NCBI RefSeq assembly: GCF_024129865.1
Contig: NZ_JAMYFE010000019.1
Span: forward strand, 1-64,000
From: Stieleria tagensis
Lineage (GTDB): Bacteria > Planctomycetota > Planctomycetia > Pirellulales > Pirellulaceae
Direction: 5' to 3'
Length of the DNA stretch: 64,000 nt
The notes below the pieces were generated by a model. That model did no database searches and was not told where the DNA came from. It saw only the letters and a list, made by a program, of their open reading frames with translations. Numbering within the stretch: the stretch's first letter is position 1; every line of letters begins with the position of its first letter. Made by a program: the position numbers and the translations under genes. Of this stretch, positions 44,043 to 53,495 are shown piece by piece.

Positions 44043-46513
44043 TGGAACAGCCGTTCATTGGGCGATGCCTGGGCGCTGTCGCTGCGCTGATGTTGTGGGG
44101 ATGCTCGGCGGTCACTGCCGCAGATGATGCGACCGAATTTCTGGGGCAGTACTGTTTGGATTGCCATCACAGCGACGACCCGAGTGGCGAGCGAAGCTTT
44201 GACAGCTTGGATCTGGCCGACGCTGGCAATGACACCTTGATCACGCTTCAAGACATTATTGACCAGTTGACGCTCGGCGAAATGCCACCCGAAGACGCCG
44301 ACCAGCCGAGCGATAAACAACGTCAACAGGCGATTGATGGATTGACCGAAGTGCTGCGGGGTTTACGTGAGCAATCGACCAGCACGGGGGCGCAAACCGT
44401 CTTGCGACGATTGACACGACGAGAATACGTCGCAACCATCGGCGATCTGCTGAACATGGACATGTCCATGTTCGACCCCACCGACCGCTTCCCCAGCGAC
44501 AATACGGTCGAGCATTTAGACAATGTCGGCAACGCTCTGGTGACATCCGGCTACTTACTGGAACAGTACCTGGACGCGGCGGACCTGATCATCGAGAAAG
44601 CGTTGGCCAACCTGCAACAACCGGCCGAACAAAGTTGGGTTTTCGACGGTGGATTTCGGCAACAGCCGGAACTGGATTCCGCCCATCGCGAAGCCTTTAA
44701 CCATCGATACCTGTGCCTCTACGATTCACCTTTGGCCGATCGTCCCGAAGGTGCCTACGGTCCGCTGGAGAAATTCCACGACGGGGTGCCTGCCGATGGA
44801 CGCTATGAAATCCGCGTCTTGGCCCAAGCCCTGCATCGAGATTCGCCCTACGCCGAAGAACATCTGAAGATCGATCTGAGTGAAAAGTTTCGCATGGGGA
44901 TTCGCCCCGGAAACGCGGCCGTCGGCAGCTTGCACACGATGCAGCCGATTCAACCGCTATTGGCCGAGCAGACGATTCAGGACGGAGCGCCACAGTGGTA
45001 CCGTTTTGAAGTGCCACTGGATCGTGGTTTTTCACCGCGGTTCACGTTTGAAAATGGGCTGGAAGCGATTCGTCCGTTACACACGCGATTGCACCGCATC
45101 TACAACGACACACTGCCGGAAAAAGCACGTGGTGGCAAAGGCATCGTGGTGGGGCGAAAGGCCATGCTGCGTTATGGCAAAATGCCGCAAATTCGAATCC
45201 ATGAAGTTTCCATCCGTGGACCGCTGTTTACCCAGTGGCCCAGCGAGACGGTGCGCAGCATTCTGCCATCCGGTCAATTCGATCCCCAGCAGGTTCCCGA
45301 ATTAGTCGACCGATTCGCGACGCGTGCCTATCGTCGACCGTTGAAATCCGGCGAACTTGATCGGCTGATGGCTGTCTACCAGGCCCGTGTCACCCAAGGC
45401 CGAGAACCCTTGGGTGCTTTCAAAGACGTTTTGAAAACCGTTTTATGTTCCCCCTCGTTTCTGTATCTGCAACCGGATTGTGATCCCGAATCAAACCAGA
45501 TTTCCCAGCACGCGCTAGCGTCGCGACTATCTTACTTTCTGACCGGTTCGATGCCGGACGCGGGGCTGCGTGAATTGGCGGATCAGGGCAAATTGGATGC
45601 CGACGCATTGCTGCAGCAAACCCGTCGATTGTTGGCAACACCGGAGTCGGATGCGATGGTTGCCGGATTCACCGATGCCTGGTTGAATCTGCGAGCCTTG
45701 GGGGACATGCCGCCGGATCGCGATGCGTTCTGGCGCTACTATGCGTCGGATTTGAAAGCGGACATGAAACAAGAGACGCGTTTGTTTTTCCGCGACTTAA
45801 TCGATGACAACCAACCCGCGACGCGGTGGTTGGAAGCGGATTATTCGTTCATCAACCGTGACCTTGCGCGTGTCTATGACGTCGTCGATTTAGTGCCCGC
45901 GGAAAACGCCAATGAGTTTCGCAAAGTCAACTTTCCTGACCGCCGGCGTGGCGGTCTGCTGGGTCAGGCCAGTGTGCTGACCGTTTCAGCCAACGGGATC
46001 GAAACCTCGCCCGTGATCCGCGGCGTTTGGATGCTGGAAAATGTGTTGGGAACGCCGCCGGCGCCACCACCGGATGATGTGCCAGCCATCGATCCTGATG
46101 TTCGCGGTTCGAAATCGGTGCGTGACCTGTTGGAAAAACACCGCGCGTCGGCGGCTTGCAACGAGTGCCATCGCAAATTCGATCCGCTCGGGTTTGCCAT
46201 GGAGAGTTTTGATCCGATCGGCCAATGGCGCAGCCGCTATGAAAACAAGAGTCCGATCGATACGTCGGGAAAACTGCCCAGCGGGCAGACCTTTGATGAC
46301 ATTGTCGGGCTGAAGCGGTTGCTGGTCGAACGAAAGGCATTTTTCGTTCGCGCGTTGGCGGAAAAACTGTTCGCCTATTCGCTCGGCAGACGCGTCGAAC
46401 CGGCCGACCGCGGTACGATCGATGATATCTTGCAGCGGCTTGAGTCTGAGGACTACCCGACAAAAACCATGATCGAACAGATCGTTCTGAGCGACCTGTT
46501 CGCATCACGCTAG
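44042..46513 (+). CDS. DUF1587/1595/1592/1588/1585 cytochrome-c-like protein
   Basis: This 823-residue protein starts with a signal peptide (about 1-27) and a haem-c-type site YCLDCHH with C38, C41 and H42. The middle has the family blocks LTRREYVATIGDLLNMD (DUF1587) and TRAYRRPLKSGELDRL (DUF1595), then DUF1592 (FLYLQPDC, SRLSYFLTGSMPD), DUF1588 (DRRRGGLLGQASVL, SVLTVSANGIETSPV) and DUF1585. A second CxxCH, ACNECHRKFDPLG, lies near residue 705 and is part of the DUF1588 end. Two CxxCH sites suggest electron-carrying ability, but covalent haem must be shown. The ATG at 44042 is coupled to the DUF1552 stop. Confidence 0.94.
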   Translation: MEQPFIGRCLGAVAALMLWGCSAVTAADDATEFLGQYCLDCHHSDDPSGERSFDSLDLADAGNDTLITLQDIIDQLTLGEMPPEDADQPSDKQRQQAIDGLTEVLRGLREQSTSTGAQTVLRRLTRREYVATIGDLLNMDMSMFDPTDRFPSDNTVEHLDNVGNALVTSGYLLEQYLDAADLIIEKALANLQQPAEQSWVFDGGFRQQPELDSAHREAFNHRYLCLYDSPLADRPEGAYGPLEKFHDGVPADGRYEIRVLAQALHRDSPYAEEHLKIDLSEKFRMGIRPGNAAVGSLHTMQPIQPLLAEQTIQDGAPQWYRFEVPLDRGFSPRFTFENGLEAIRPLHTRLHRIYNDTLPEKARGGKGIVVGRKAMLRYGKMPQIRIHEVSIRGPLFTQWPSETVRSILPSGQFDPQQVPELVDRFATRAYRRPLKSGELDRLMAVYQARVTQGREPLGAFKDVLKTVLCSPSFLYLQPDCDPESNQISQHALASRLSYFLTGSMPDAGLRELADQGKLDADALLQQTRRLLATPESDAMVAGFTDAWLNLRALGDMPPDRDAFWRYYASDLKADMKQETRLFFRDLIDDNQPATRWLEADYSFINRDLARVYDVVDLVPAENANEFRKVNFPDRRRGGLLGQASVLTVSANGIETSPVIRGVWMLENVLGTPPAPPPDDVPAIDPDVRGSKSVRDLLEKHRASAACNECHRKFDPLGFAMESFDPIGQWRSRYENKSPIDTSGKLPSGQTFDDIVGLKRLLVERKAFFVRALAEKLFAYSLGRRVEPADRGTIDDILQRLESEDYPTKTMIEQIVLSDLFASR

Positions 46514-46526
46514 CAGGCATCTCCAA

Positions 46527-46598
46527 CCGTAGTTGGACCGGCCACGGTTCAGATTCCTTGCATTCCAGACCGACTGAACCCTGGCGGGATCAGCTACC
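46527..46598. repeat. Palindromic family B, copy 3 (one arm decayed)
   Basis: Right arm 46574-46596 is identical to the right arm at 27338-27360. Left arm 46527-46552 has several substitutions. The segment 46566-46588 matches 6621-6643 in reverse complement. It follows the DUF1592 gene directly. Confidence 0.85.
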
Positions 46599-46696
46599 GT
46601 AACGGAGCAAACCAAGGGGGCAAACCTTTGGCATCAGGCAAGAACGAAGAGGTTTGACCTGTTTCGATTGGTTGGATTCAGTGGGAGTCGTGGTCG

Positions 46697-46718
46697 GTCG
46701 GATAAATCCTCCACACCA
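46697..46718. repeat. Palindromic family C, single arm
   Basis: Matches the right arm of 40952-41030 over 22 bases. No opposite arm was found nearby. Confidence 0.8.
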
Positions 46719-46766
46719 ACATTCACCGCCGACAGCATAAAGCGGGCCAACCTGTGTGTTCGCGCG

Positions 46767-48551
46767 TCAGGAAAAATCACTCAGCTCCATCCAGCGTTCC
46801 TCGGCTGATTCGAGTTCCTGACTGATCTCGGTCAGTTGCTCGTGCAACGCGACCGCTTTGCCGGGATTGGTTTCGGTCAAGAGTTTCTTGTTGATCGAAT
46901 TCTTTTCGTCGTCCAGGCGAGCGATCTTTTTCTCCAGGTTCTTCAACTCCTTTTCCGTCTTGCGAGATTCGCGTTGGTTGGCGCGGTAATCTTGCACCCC
47001 GGAAGCCTTGCCGGTCGGTGGTGGGGGAGATTTACCGGCGGCTTTGTCACGCTGCCGTTCGCCTTCGTCGATTTCGCTTTCGACACTTTGTAGATAGGAA
47101 TCGTAGTCGCCGAAATAGTTACGGACCGTACCGTCACGGACTTCGATGACATTGGTCGCAACGCGTCGCATGAAGTGTCGATCGTGCGAGGTAAAAATCA
47201 CCGTGCCTTTGTATTCAACCAATGCGTCGGCGAGCGCTTCGACGGTTTCGACGTCCAAGTGGTTACCGGGTTCGTCCAGCACCAGCACGTTGGCGGTCCC
47301 CAGCAACAATCCGGCCATGCACAAGCGTGCCCGCTCACCACCGGACAGGACTTTGACTTTCTTGTTGATGTGGGAATCGCGGAACAACAAGGCACCTGCC
47401 ATCGCCAGACAGTCTTGCCGCGTCGTATCGGGATTGGACTCGTATTCCAGATGCTCCAGCACCGTTCGGCGGTCATCCAAACTGGTGTAGACATGTTGGG
47501 CATACGTTCCCAGTTCGGTTGCATGCCCCCATTTGATGGCGCCTTTGATCGGCGACAATGAATTGACCAGGGTTCTTAGCAACGTCGTCTTGCCTTGCCC
47601 GTTGTCGCCAACGATCGCCGCTCGTTGGCCGTGTTCGATTTCCAGCGAAATGTCTTCGGCCACGGTGTTGTCCGGGTAACCGATGGCTAATTCATGACAT
47701 CGCATCACGGTACCCTGACGCGGATCGACGCGTGGGGCACGAATATGAACGGTGGGTTCATCGACTTCGACTTCGCTGGTCTGCAGTCGTTCCAACTGTT
47801 TCGCTTTGCTGCGCGCTTGGCTAGCGGTGGAGGCGTTGGCGCGGTTCTTGTCGATGAATCGTTGCAGTTGTTTTTGTTTGGCGACCACCGTCGCGTTGAC
47901 CCGACGGTCGTGTTCACGACGCTCTTCACGAAACTCCAGGAACCGATCGATTTTGCCTGGATACATCGTCAACTTGCCACGCGAAAGTTCCAGCGTTTCG
48001 GTGCAGGTGGCTTTCAAGAACGCTCGGTCGTGGCTGACGATCAAGGCGGCTTTATTAAAGCTACGCAGGAAGTGCTCCAACAGGATCTGGGTCCGCAAAT
48101 CCAGAAAGTTGGTCGGTTCGTCCAGCATCAACAGGTTCGGATCATTCAATAACAATCCGGCCAGTTTGACACGTGTCTGCCAACCACCTGAGAGTGCTTT
48201 GACGGGGCCGTTTAAATAATCGCCCTTGAGTTCAAATTGGCCGGCGACCTCGCCACAGCGCCAATCGGGCTGCTTGCTTTCACGCATCAGAAAGTCGAGT
48301 GCCGATTCACCGGGTTGGAACGGATCGTGTTGCCGCAAGTAACCGATTCGCAACGAGGGGTGATGAATCACCTCCCCCATCTCGAGCTCCTCGTCACCCA
48401 GGATGGCCCGCAAAAAGGTACTTTTCCCGGCTCCGTTACGGCCGATGAACCCGACTTTGACGTCGTCGGTCAACGACACGTCGGCGCCGTCCAACAAAAC
48501 TTGGTCGCCAAAACGTTTGTGAGCGTTTCGGACTTGAATCAATACGGCCAT
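46767..48551 (-). CDS. ABC-F ATP-binding protein (Uup-like)
   Basis: This 594-residue cytoplasmic protein has two ABC domains and no membrane part: Walker A GRNGAGKST and GDNGQGKTT, signatures LSGGWQTRVKLAGLLL and LSGGERARLCMAGLLLG, and Walker B LLMLDEPTNFLD and VLVLDEPGNHLD. A linker rich in Lys/Arg (about 225-270) and a C-terminal coiled coil (about 530-590, KTEKELKNLEKKIARLDDEK) are like Uup/EttA-type ribosome-associated factors. Uup-type proteins act on translation or DNA stability. ATG 48551 is used; the frame is open to 48599 but MAVLIQVRNAHKRFG is the family start. It is downstream of DUF1549/DUF1553 with a 95-bp gap. Confidence 0.93.
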   Translation of the reverse strand: MAVLIQVRNAHKRFGDQVLLDGADVSLTDDVKVGFIGRNGAGKSTFLRAILGDEELEMGEVIHHPSLRIGYLRQHDPFQPGESALDFLMRESKQPDWRCGEVAGQFELKGDYLNGPVKALSGGWQTRVKLAGLLLNDPNLLMLDEPTNFLDLRTQILLEHFLRSFNKAALIVSHDRAFLKATCTETLELSRGKLTMYPGKIDRFLEFREERREHDRRVNATVVAKQKQLQRFIDKNRANASTASQARSKAKQLERLQTSEVEVDEPTVHIRAPRVDPRQGTVMRCHELAIGYPDNTVAEDISLEIEHGQRAAIVGDNGQGKTTLLRTLVNSLSPIKGAIKWGHATELGTYAQHVYTSLDDRRTVLEHLEYESNPDTTRQDCLAMAGALLFRDSHINKKVKVLSGGERARLCMAGLLLGTANVLVLDEPGNHLDVETVEALADALVEYKGTVIFTSHDRHFMRRVATNVIEVRDGTVRNYFGDYDSYLQSVESEIDEGERQRDKAAGKSPPPPTGKASGVQDYRANQRESRKTEKELKNLEKKIARLDDEKNSINKKLLTETNPGKAVALHEQLTEISQELESAEERWMELSDFS

Positions 48552-48646
48552 GTCGGCGGATGAAAGGTAGGGGCAGAAGGGAAGTTTCAGGGCAAACAAC
48601 CGAGAACCTTACCAAGACGGCCAGCAATCGTCGACAGACCAACCCA

Positions 48647-51163
48647 CTAGTGGTTGAAAGTGAATTCTGTGCTGGTCAGAACACTCCAGGCCGCGTCCTG
48701 CAACCCGGTCATTCGGTCCTGCGGACCATATTCGCCGAGCACTGATAGCAATTTCTGCCGCTCCCCAGATTGGGGCAGCCGCGACAAGGCCAGCAGAAAT
48801 AGTTCGTCAATGATTTCCGCGTCCGAATTCCCCTGGGCGACCATCCGAGTGATGACACTTTGATCCGACGCCAATTTGGGATTCAACGTGTCGCCGTTGG
48901 ACAGGTGCAACACCTGCACCATGCTGGGCTCGCCGCTGCGCTCGCACTCACAGGTGATTTCGCGAGGATTGCGTCCAAACGTTTTCAGGAAATAACTGTT
49001 GACTGCGGCGTCGTACAATTCAATGGCGCGGGTGCCATCGGCGTAGAAATCAGTTTGTTGGCGGTCGGCACCTGGAAAGGCGATCTGTTTGAATGCAGTG
49101 CTGGTTCCCAACACCTGGTCGATTGAATCAAGCATCACTTCGGCCATCAGCCGCTGGGGATAATATCGACTGTGATACCGTAGCTCGTCGCGATTTTGAT
49201 CCAGCGGTTGACTGCTGCGTTGATAGGTTTCGCTTTGCAAAATCGTTCGCATCAATTGCTTGAGATCGAATCCTACGTCAACCAGGTGACCGCTGAGCGC
49301 GTTGAGTAGTTTTTCGTTGGATGCTGGATTACTCAGCCGCAGATCATCAACTTGTTCGACCAGGCCGCGGCCGAAAAAGTTTGCCCACAAACGGTTGCTG
49401 ATCGCCCGCGAGAAATAGGGATTGGCCGGATCCGTCATCCACTGTGCCAACACGACTCGTCGATCATTGGGATTGTCAAACTCGATCGCTTCGGCATCCA
49501 GCGGTGCGGGCGGCTGTGGTCTACCGAGACTTGGTTGAATCAATTCGCCAGCGGTGGAGACATACAGTGTCCGCAGCCCGTCGCCGTTACGACCATCCCC
49601 GCCCCAGCCTTTGGCGCGGACACGGGCGAACAGGTTGGCCATACCGTAATATTGATCGTTGGTCCATTTTTCCAATGGATGGTTGTGGCATTTCGCACAG
49701 CCGATCGACAACCCCATAAAGGCTTGGCAGGCGTTTTCAGTCATCTCCTCGGGAGATTGGTGCAACGCGTAAAAATTGGTCGCGCCGTTTTCGTCGCTGC
49801 GGCCCGTTGCGGTCAATATTTCCCGGACGAATTGATCCCACGGTTGGTTCCGTTGGACTCGCTCACGAATCCACTGGTAGTAAGTTTTGACGGCGATCGG
49901 GCGCAGCCGTGTCCCATTGATCAGCAGCATGTCGGACCATTTGTAGGCCCAGTAGGACACAAAGTCATCACTGGCCAACAGGTACTCGATCCATTGGTCG
50001 CGGCGGGTGCGTTCCGGGAACCCTAAAAACTGTTCTCGCTCGGTCAATGTCGGCAATCGTCCGATCGTGCTCAGCGCCGAGCGCCGCAAGAATGCTTCGT
50101 CGTCACAGCGCGGCGAGGGTTGCAAACGCAGTGTTTCCAATTGCGCTAGGTTCTCGCCATCAATGAAATTTCGTTGAGGAGCACTGTTGTAAATGTCGCT
50201 CGGCACATCGTAGGGATAGGGAACGGTCATCCGCGCCAACACGACTTTGCTGCCAAACCAAACCAGCACGGCGGATTGTCCGCTTCCACGTACCGTTGCC
50301 AATCCGTTTTCGTCAACGCTGGCCACGGATTCATCGGTCGCGGTGAACCGTGCCCAATGAGTCACGTCGATGCTGCGTCCGTCGCTGTAGTGGGCGCTGA
50401 CCAAGACCTGTGATTGATCGCCCGGCGACAGCAGGGCTTCGGGTGGCGAAACGCTGATCGTTTCCAATTTCGGATCACTCGCTTTCGGCCCCACGGCGCC
50501 ACTTGCGATCCATTGGCTAATCACGCGATAGTCATGCGAATCAACGTCCAGACGCAGCCCGCCTTTGTGTGGCAGTGCGCCGGTCGGTTTGGCCAACAGC
50601 AAACTGCGACCGGGGTCGCCCATTTCAATCCGACGACCGCGTGCCTGGCGACTGATCGACAAGAAATCTGCTTCGCTATCGTAGCCGAGCAGCGACAACC
50701 GAAATCCGCCTTTGCCCGACAGCGCACCGTGGCAGGCCCCCATGTTGCAACCGTTCTTGGACAACACCGATTGCACGTCGTTGCGAAAGCTGTATCCAGG
50801 TGCCGCTACGGCGTCGGAGACGACCACCGGCACATCGTGAACCCGGTCACCGACGCGGCAGCGGAGCGTCGTTTCTCCTGACGAAATGGATTGGACCATC
50901 CCGTTGTCGATTTTGGCAATGCTGGGATCCGTCACGGAGATTTCGAACTGTTCTGGAGCGAGCACCGCCGAGGGTAGCGCGCCGCGCAGCTGGACGACAG
51001 AGACCCTTTGCCGCGCGTCGTGACCGTTCAGTTCAATGGTCGCTGGCAGCACCGCAAAATCGACGGCGTCTGCGGCAGCGACATCGCGGCCGAAAAGCAG
51101 CAGAACCAGCGATAGGGGCAGAATCCAACGAAGCAATCGAGAGGGAAGCATGGAAGGTCGCAT
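48647..51163 (-). CDS. DUF1549/DUF1553 cytochrome-c-like protein with Ig-like domains
   Basis: This 838-residue exported protein has a signal peptide (LLRWILPLSLVLLLFGRDVA), a short Ig/BIG2-like region (about 30-130 and again about 245-320, TATDESVASVDENGLATVRG pattern), a first haem-c-like site NGCNMGACHG (spacing C-x3-C, unusual), then DUF1549 with IGCAKCHNHPLEKW and DUF1553 (YHSRYYPQRLMAEVMLDSID) at the C-terminus. The usual planctomycete order is this gene followed by DUF1501; here the DUF1501 gene is upstream, 25 bp away on the same strand. ATG 51163 is chosen over 51151 and 51229 without strong ribosome-site evidence. Confidence 0.93.
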   Translation of the reverse strand: MRPSMLPSRLLRWILPLSLVLLLFGRDVAAADAVDFAVLPATIELNGHDARQRVSVVQLRGALPSAVLAPEQFEISVTDPSIAKIDNGMVQSISSGETTLRCRVGDRVHDVPVVVSDAVAAPGYSFRNDVQSVLSKNGCNMGACHGALSGKGGFRLSLLGYDSEADFLSISRQARGRRIEMGDPGRSLLLAKPTGALPHKGGLRLDVDSHDYRVISQWIASGAVGPKASDPKLETISVSPPEALLSPGDQSQVLVSAHYSDGRSIDVTHWARFTATDESVASVDENGLATVRGSGQSAVLVWFGSKVVLARMTVPYPYDVPSDIYNSAPQRNFIDGENLAQLETLRLQPSPRCDDEAFLRRSALSTIGRLPTLTEREQFLGFPERTRRDQWIEYLLASDDFVSYWAYKWSDMLLINGTRLRPIAVKTYYQWIRERVQRNQPWDQFVREILTATGRSDENGATNFYALHQSPEEMTENACQAFMGLSIGCAKCHNHPLEKWTNDQYYGMANLFARVRAKGWGGDGRNGDGLRTLYVSTAGELIQPSLGRPQPPAPLDAEAIEFDNPNDRRVVLAQWMTDPANPYFSRAISNRLWANFFGRGLVEQVDDLRLSNPASNEKLLNALSGHLVDVGFDLKQLMRTILQSETYQRSSQPLDQNRDELRYHSRYYPQRLMAEVMLDSIDQVLGTSTAFKQIAFPGADRQQTDFYADGTRAIELYDAAVNSYFLKTFGRNPREITCECERSGEPSMVQVLHLSNGDTLNPKLASDQSVITRMVAQGNSDAEIIDELFLLALSRLPQSGERQKLLSVLGEYGPQDRMTGLQDAAWSVLTSTEFTFNH

Positions 51164-51188
51164 ATCAAACGGGAGAGAGAGAAATGGT

Positions 51189-52565
51189 TCACGCGAAAAG
51201 TTCTTTGACTTCGCGAACACCGAAATCAACCAATGGAAACGGGCGACCGCCCGGTCCAGGGATTTCCGCGTGCAGATCCAGTCCGAGTGAATGGAAAATC
51301 GAAGCGATCAATTCGCTAGGTTGAGTCGGCCGGTCGGCTGGTACCGCTCCGATCGGATCACTGGCACCGATCGCGCGGCCGCCGACCACGCCGCCGCCGG
51401 CAAAGGTGGTGGAAAAGCATTGCGGCCAGTGATCGCGACCGCCGGCCGGATTGACTTTGGGAGTGCGTCCGAATTCCGCCAAACCACACACCAATGTGTC
51501 GTCCAACATCCCTCGGTCAGCCAGGTCGGTCAGCAGCGCCGCATAGGCTTGGTCATACATCGGCGCGACGATGTTTTTCATGCCTTCGATTGTCGTGAAT
51601 GGTTTGCTGCCGTGGATGTCCCAAGTGATTTCGTTGAACACCGTCAGAAAGGTATTGATGGTGACGAACCGCACGCCGGCTTCGATCAATCGCCTGGACA
51701 GCAAACAACATTGTCCGAAGCGGTTCATCCCATAGCGTTCACGCACTTGTTTGGGTTCTTTCGACAGATCAAACGCCTGGCGTGCTTGGGGACTGTTCAT
51801 CAACCGATACGCGGCCTGGAAGTTCTTGTCCAGCATTTTGGCGGACTCGGTGGCTTCCAACTCCTGCATGCGTCCTTCGATTGCGGCCCGCATCCGCCGT
51901 CGGCGATCGATTCGGACGTCGCCCAAGGTTTGTGGGGGCAACAGATCCGGAACTTTGAAATTTTCTTGGCTGGGGTCGGCCATCAATGCAAACGGGTCAT
52001 AGGTCTTGCCCAAAAATCCGCCGGCTTGGCCGTTGGGCAAATTGCCTCCGCCACGGCCCATGGTTTCTGGCAGGACCACATGGGCCGGCAGATCACTGCG
52101 CCGTCCGCGCATGTATTGAAGCACAGCGCCGGCGTGAGGATAGTTAACGCCGCCGGTGAACTGCCGACCGGTTTGCAGCATTTGCCAGCCTGCATCGTGA
52201 ACCGCAGCAGCGGTGTGGTAACAGGAGCGGATGATCGAAAATTTGTCCGCGATCTCGGCATGTCGTGGCAAGATCTCGGATACTTGGAAATCGCCTCTGG
52301 TCGAAATCGCTTTGAACGGACCACGCACCTCGGCCGGCGCATTGGGTTTCATGTCGAACGTATCGAGTTGGCTGGGCGCACCAAGATTGAAGATCATGAT
52401 GCAGGACCGCTTGTCTTTTTTCGGGTCCACCACGCCACGCTCGGCCGCGGCCAAGTAATCTGGCAATCCCAACCCGATCGCGCCGAGCGTTCCAATTTGC
52501 AAAAAATCGCGGCGCCGCGTGCCGTTGCAGGTGTGCGATGATCCGCGCGCAGTCAGATTAAGCAT
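51189..52565 (-). CDS. DUF1501 protein with Tat signal
   Basis: A 458-residue exported protein. The start at 52565 gives MLNLTARGSSHTCNGTRRRD, then FLQIGTLGAIGLGLPDYLAA: a twin-arginine signal RRDFLQIG. The ORF is open to 53042 but the added 159 residues are not protein-like and overlap the divergent methyltransferase. The DUF1501 body is related to the alkaline phosphatase/sulfatase fold: CIMIFNLGAPSQLDTFDMKP, VCGLAEFGRTPKVNPAGGRD and FPLVDFGVREVKELF. It is followed 25 bp later by the DUF1549/DUF1553 gene; the two are probably one transcript. Confidence 0.94.
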   Translation of the reverse strand: MLNLTARGSSHTCNGTRRRDFLQIGTLGAIGLGLPDYLAAAERGVVDPKKDKRSCIMIFNLGAPSQLDTFDMKPNAPAEVRGPFKAISTRGDFQVSEILPRHAEIADKFSIIRSCYHTAAAVHDAGWQMLQTGRQFTGGVNYPHAGAVLQYMRGRRSDLPAHVVLPETMGRGGGNLPNGQAGGFLGKTYDPFALMADPSQENFKVPDLLPPQTLGDVRIDRRRRMRAAIEGRMQELEATESAKMLDKNFQAAYRLMNSPQARQAFDLSKEPKQVRERYGMNRFGQCCLLSRRLIEAGVRFVTINTFLTVFNEITWDIHGSKPFTTIEGMKNIVAPMYDQAYAALLTDLADRGMLDDTLVCGLAEFGRTPKVNPAGGRDHWPQCFSTTFAGGGVVGGRAIGASDPIGAVPADRPTQPSELIASIFHSLGLDLHAEIPGPGGRPFPLVDFGVREVKELFA

Positions 52566-52712
52566 GTCAGGGAATCCAGAAACCGGTGGGAAAGTACTTC
52601 GCGTCAGGCGGGCTCGAACCATTGTATTAGATCGAGTGCGGGTCAGCCGCAGCGAACCTGCTCTTTCAGGAAATCGTCGGATTTGCAACCTTGGACCAAA
52701 AACGAGATAGTT

Positions 52713-53495
52713 TTGGACACTCAGCAATTCAATCGTGCCGCCTGGGACAACATCGCGACCAGCCGGCATCAATGGTTTACGCCCTGTACCGGTGATCAAA
52801 TTGATGCCGCGGGTCGAGGTGAGTTTTCGATTCGGTTGACCGCCTGCAAACCGATTCCGGGTGAATGGATCGGACCGGTCGCCGGCAAACGCATCCTGGC
52901 GCTGGCCGCTGGTGGAGGCCATCAAGGACCTATTTTGGCAGCGGCCGGAGCGGACGTGACGGTGGTCGATTTTAGCGAGGCGCAACTTGCGATCGATCGC
53001 GCGGTGGCCGAGCGACATCAATTGGCACTGCAGACCATGCAAGCCGACATGACCGATTTGGCGATGATTCAGTCAAACGCGTTCGACATGGTCATCAATC
53101 CGTGCTCGGTCAATTTTGTTGAAAATGTTCGTCCGGTTTGGGGCGAAGCGGCGCGGGTGTTACGCCCGGGCGGTGTGCTGATCACCGGCCTGATGCAACC
53201 TGTGAATTTCATCTTTGATCCGGTCAAACGGGACCGTGGCAAATTGAAGGTCCGGTTCCGTATCCCCTACAGTGATTTGGATCTGAGCGCGGACGAGTTG
53301 GACGACACCATCGGTCCGGAACGCCCCATCGATTTCGGTCATTCGCTGACGGATTTGGTCGGCGGGCAACTCGATGCGGGCCTGATGATCACAGATATAA
53401 TGGAAGATCGCTGGGGTGGAGAGGACGTCTTGTCGGATCGAATCGCAACGTTCCTCGCCACCCGCGCGATCAAAGCCACCCCCAACCAATCTTGA
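52713..53495 (+). CDS. SAM-dependent class I methyltransferase
   Basis: A 260-residue cytoplasmic protein with a Rossmann-type methyltransferase fold: motif I ILALAAGGGHQGPILAAAGA, acidic loop VTVVDFSEAQL, motif II FDMVINPCSVNFVE, motif III VLRPGGVLITGLM. Its substrate is unknown. The frame is open to 52683 without ATG; TTG 52713 at the start of LDTQQFNRAAWDNIATS is taken as likely start. The stop overlaps the beginning of the next gene (TTGA at 53492-53495), suggesting an operon with the isoaspartyl methyltransferase homologue. Confidence 0.85.
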   Translation: MDTQQFNRAAWDNIATSRHQWFTPCTGDQIDAAGRGEFSIRLTACKPIPGEWIGPVAGKRILALAAGGGHQGPILAAAGADVTVVDFSEAQLAIDRAVAERHQLALQTMQADMTDLAMIQSNAFDMVINPCSVNFVENVRPVWGEAARVLRPGGVLITGLMQPVNFIFDPVKRDRGKLKVRFRIPYSDLDLSADELDDTIGPERPIDFGHSLTDLVGGQLDAGLMITDIMEDRWGGEDVLSDRIATFLATRAIKATPNQS

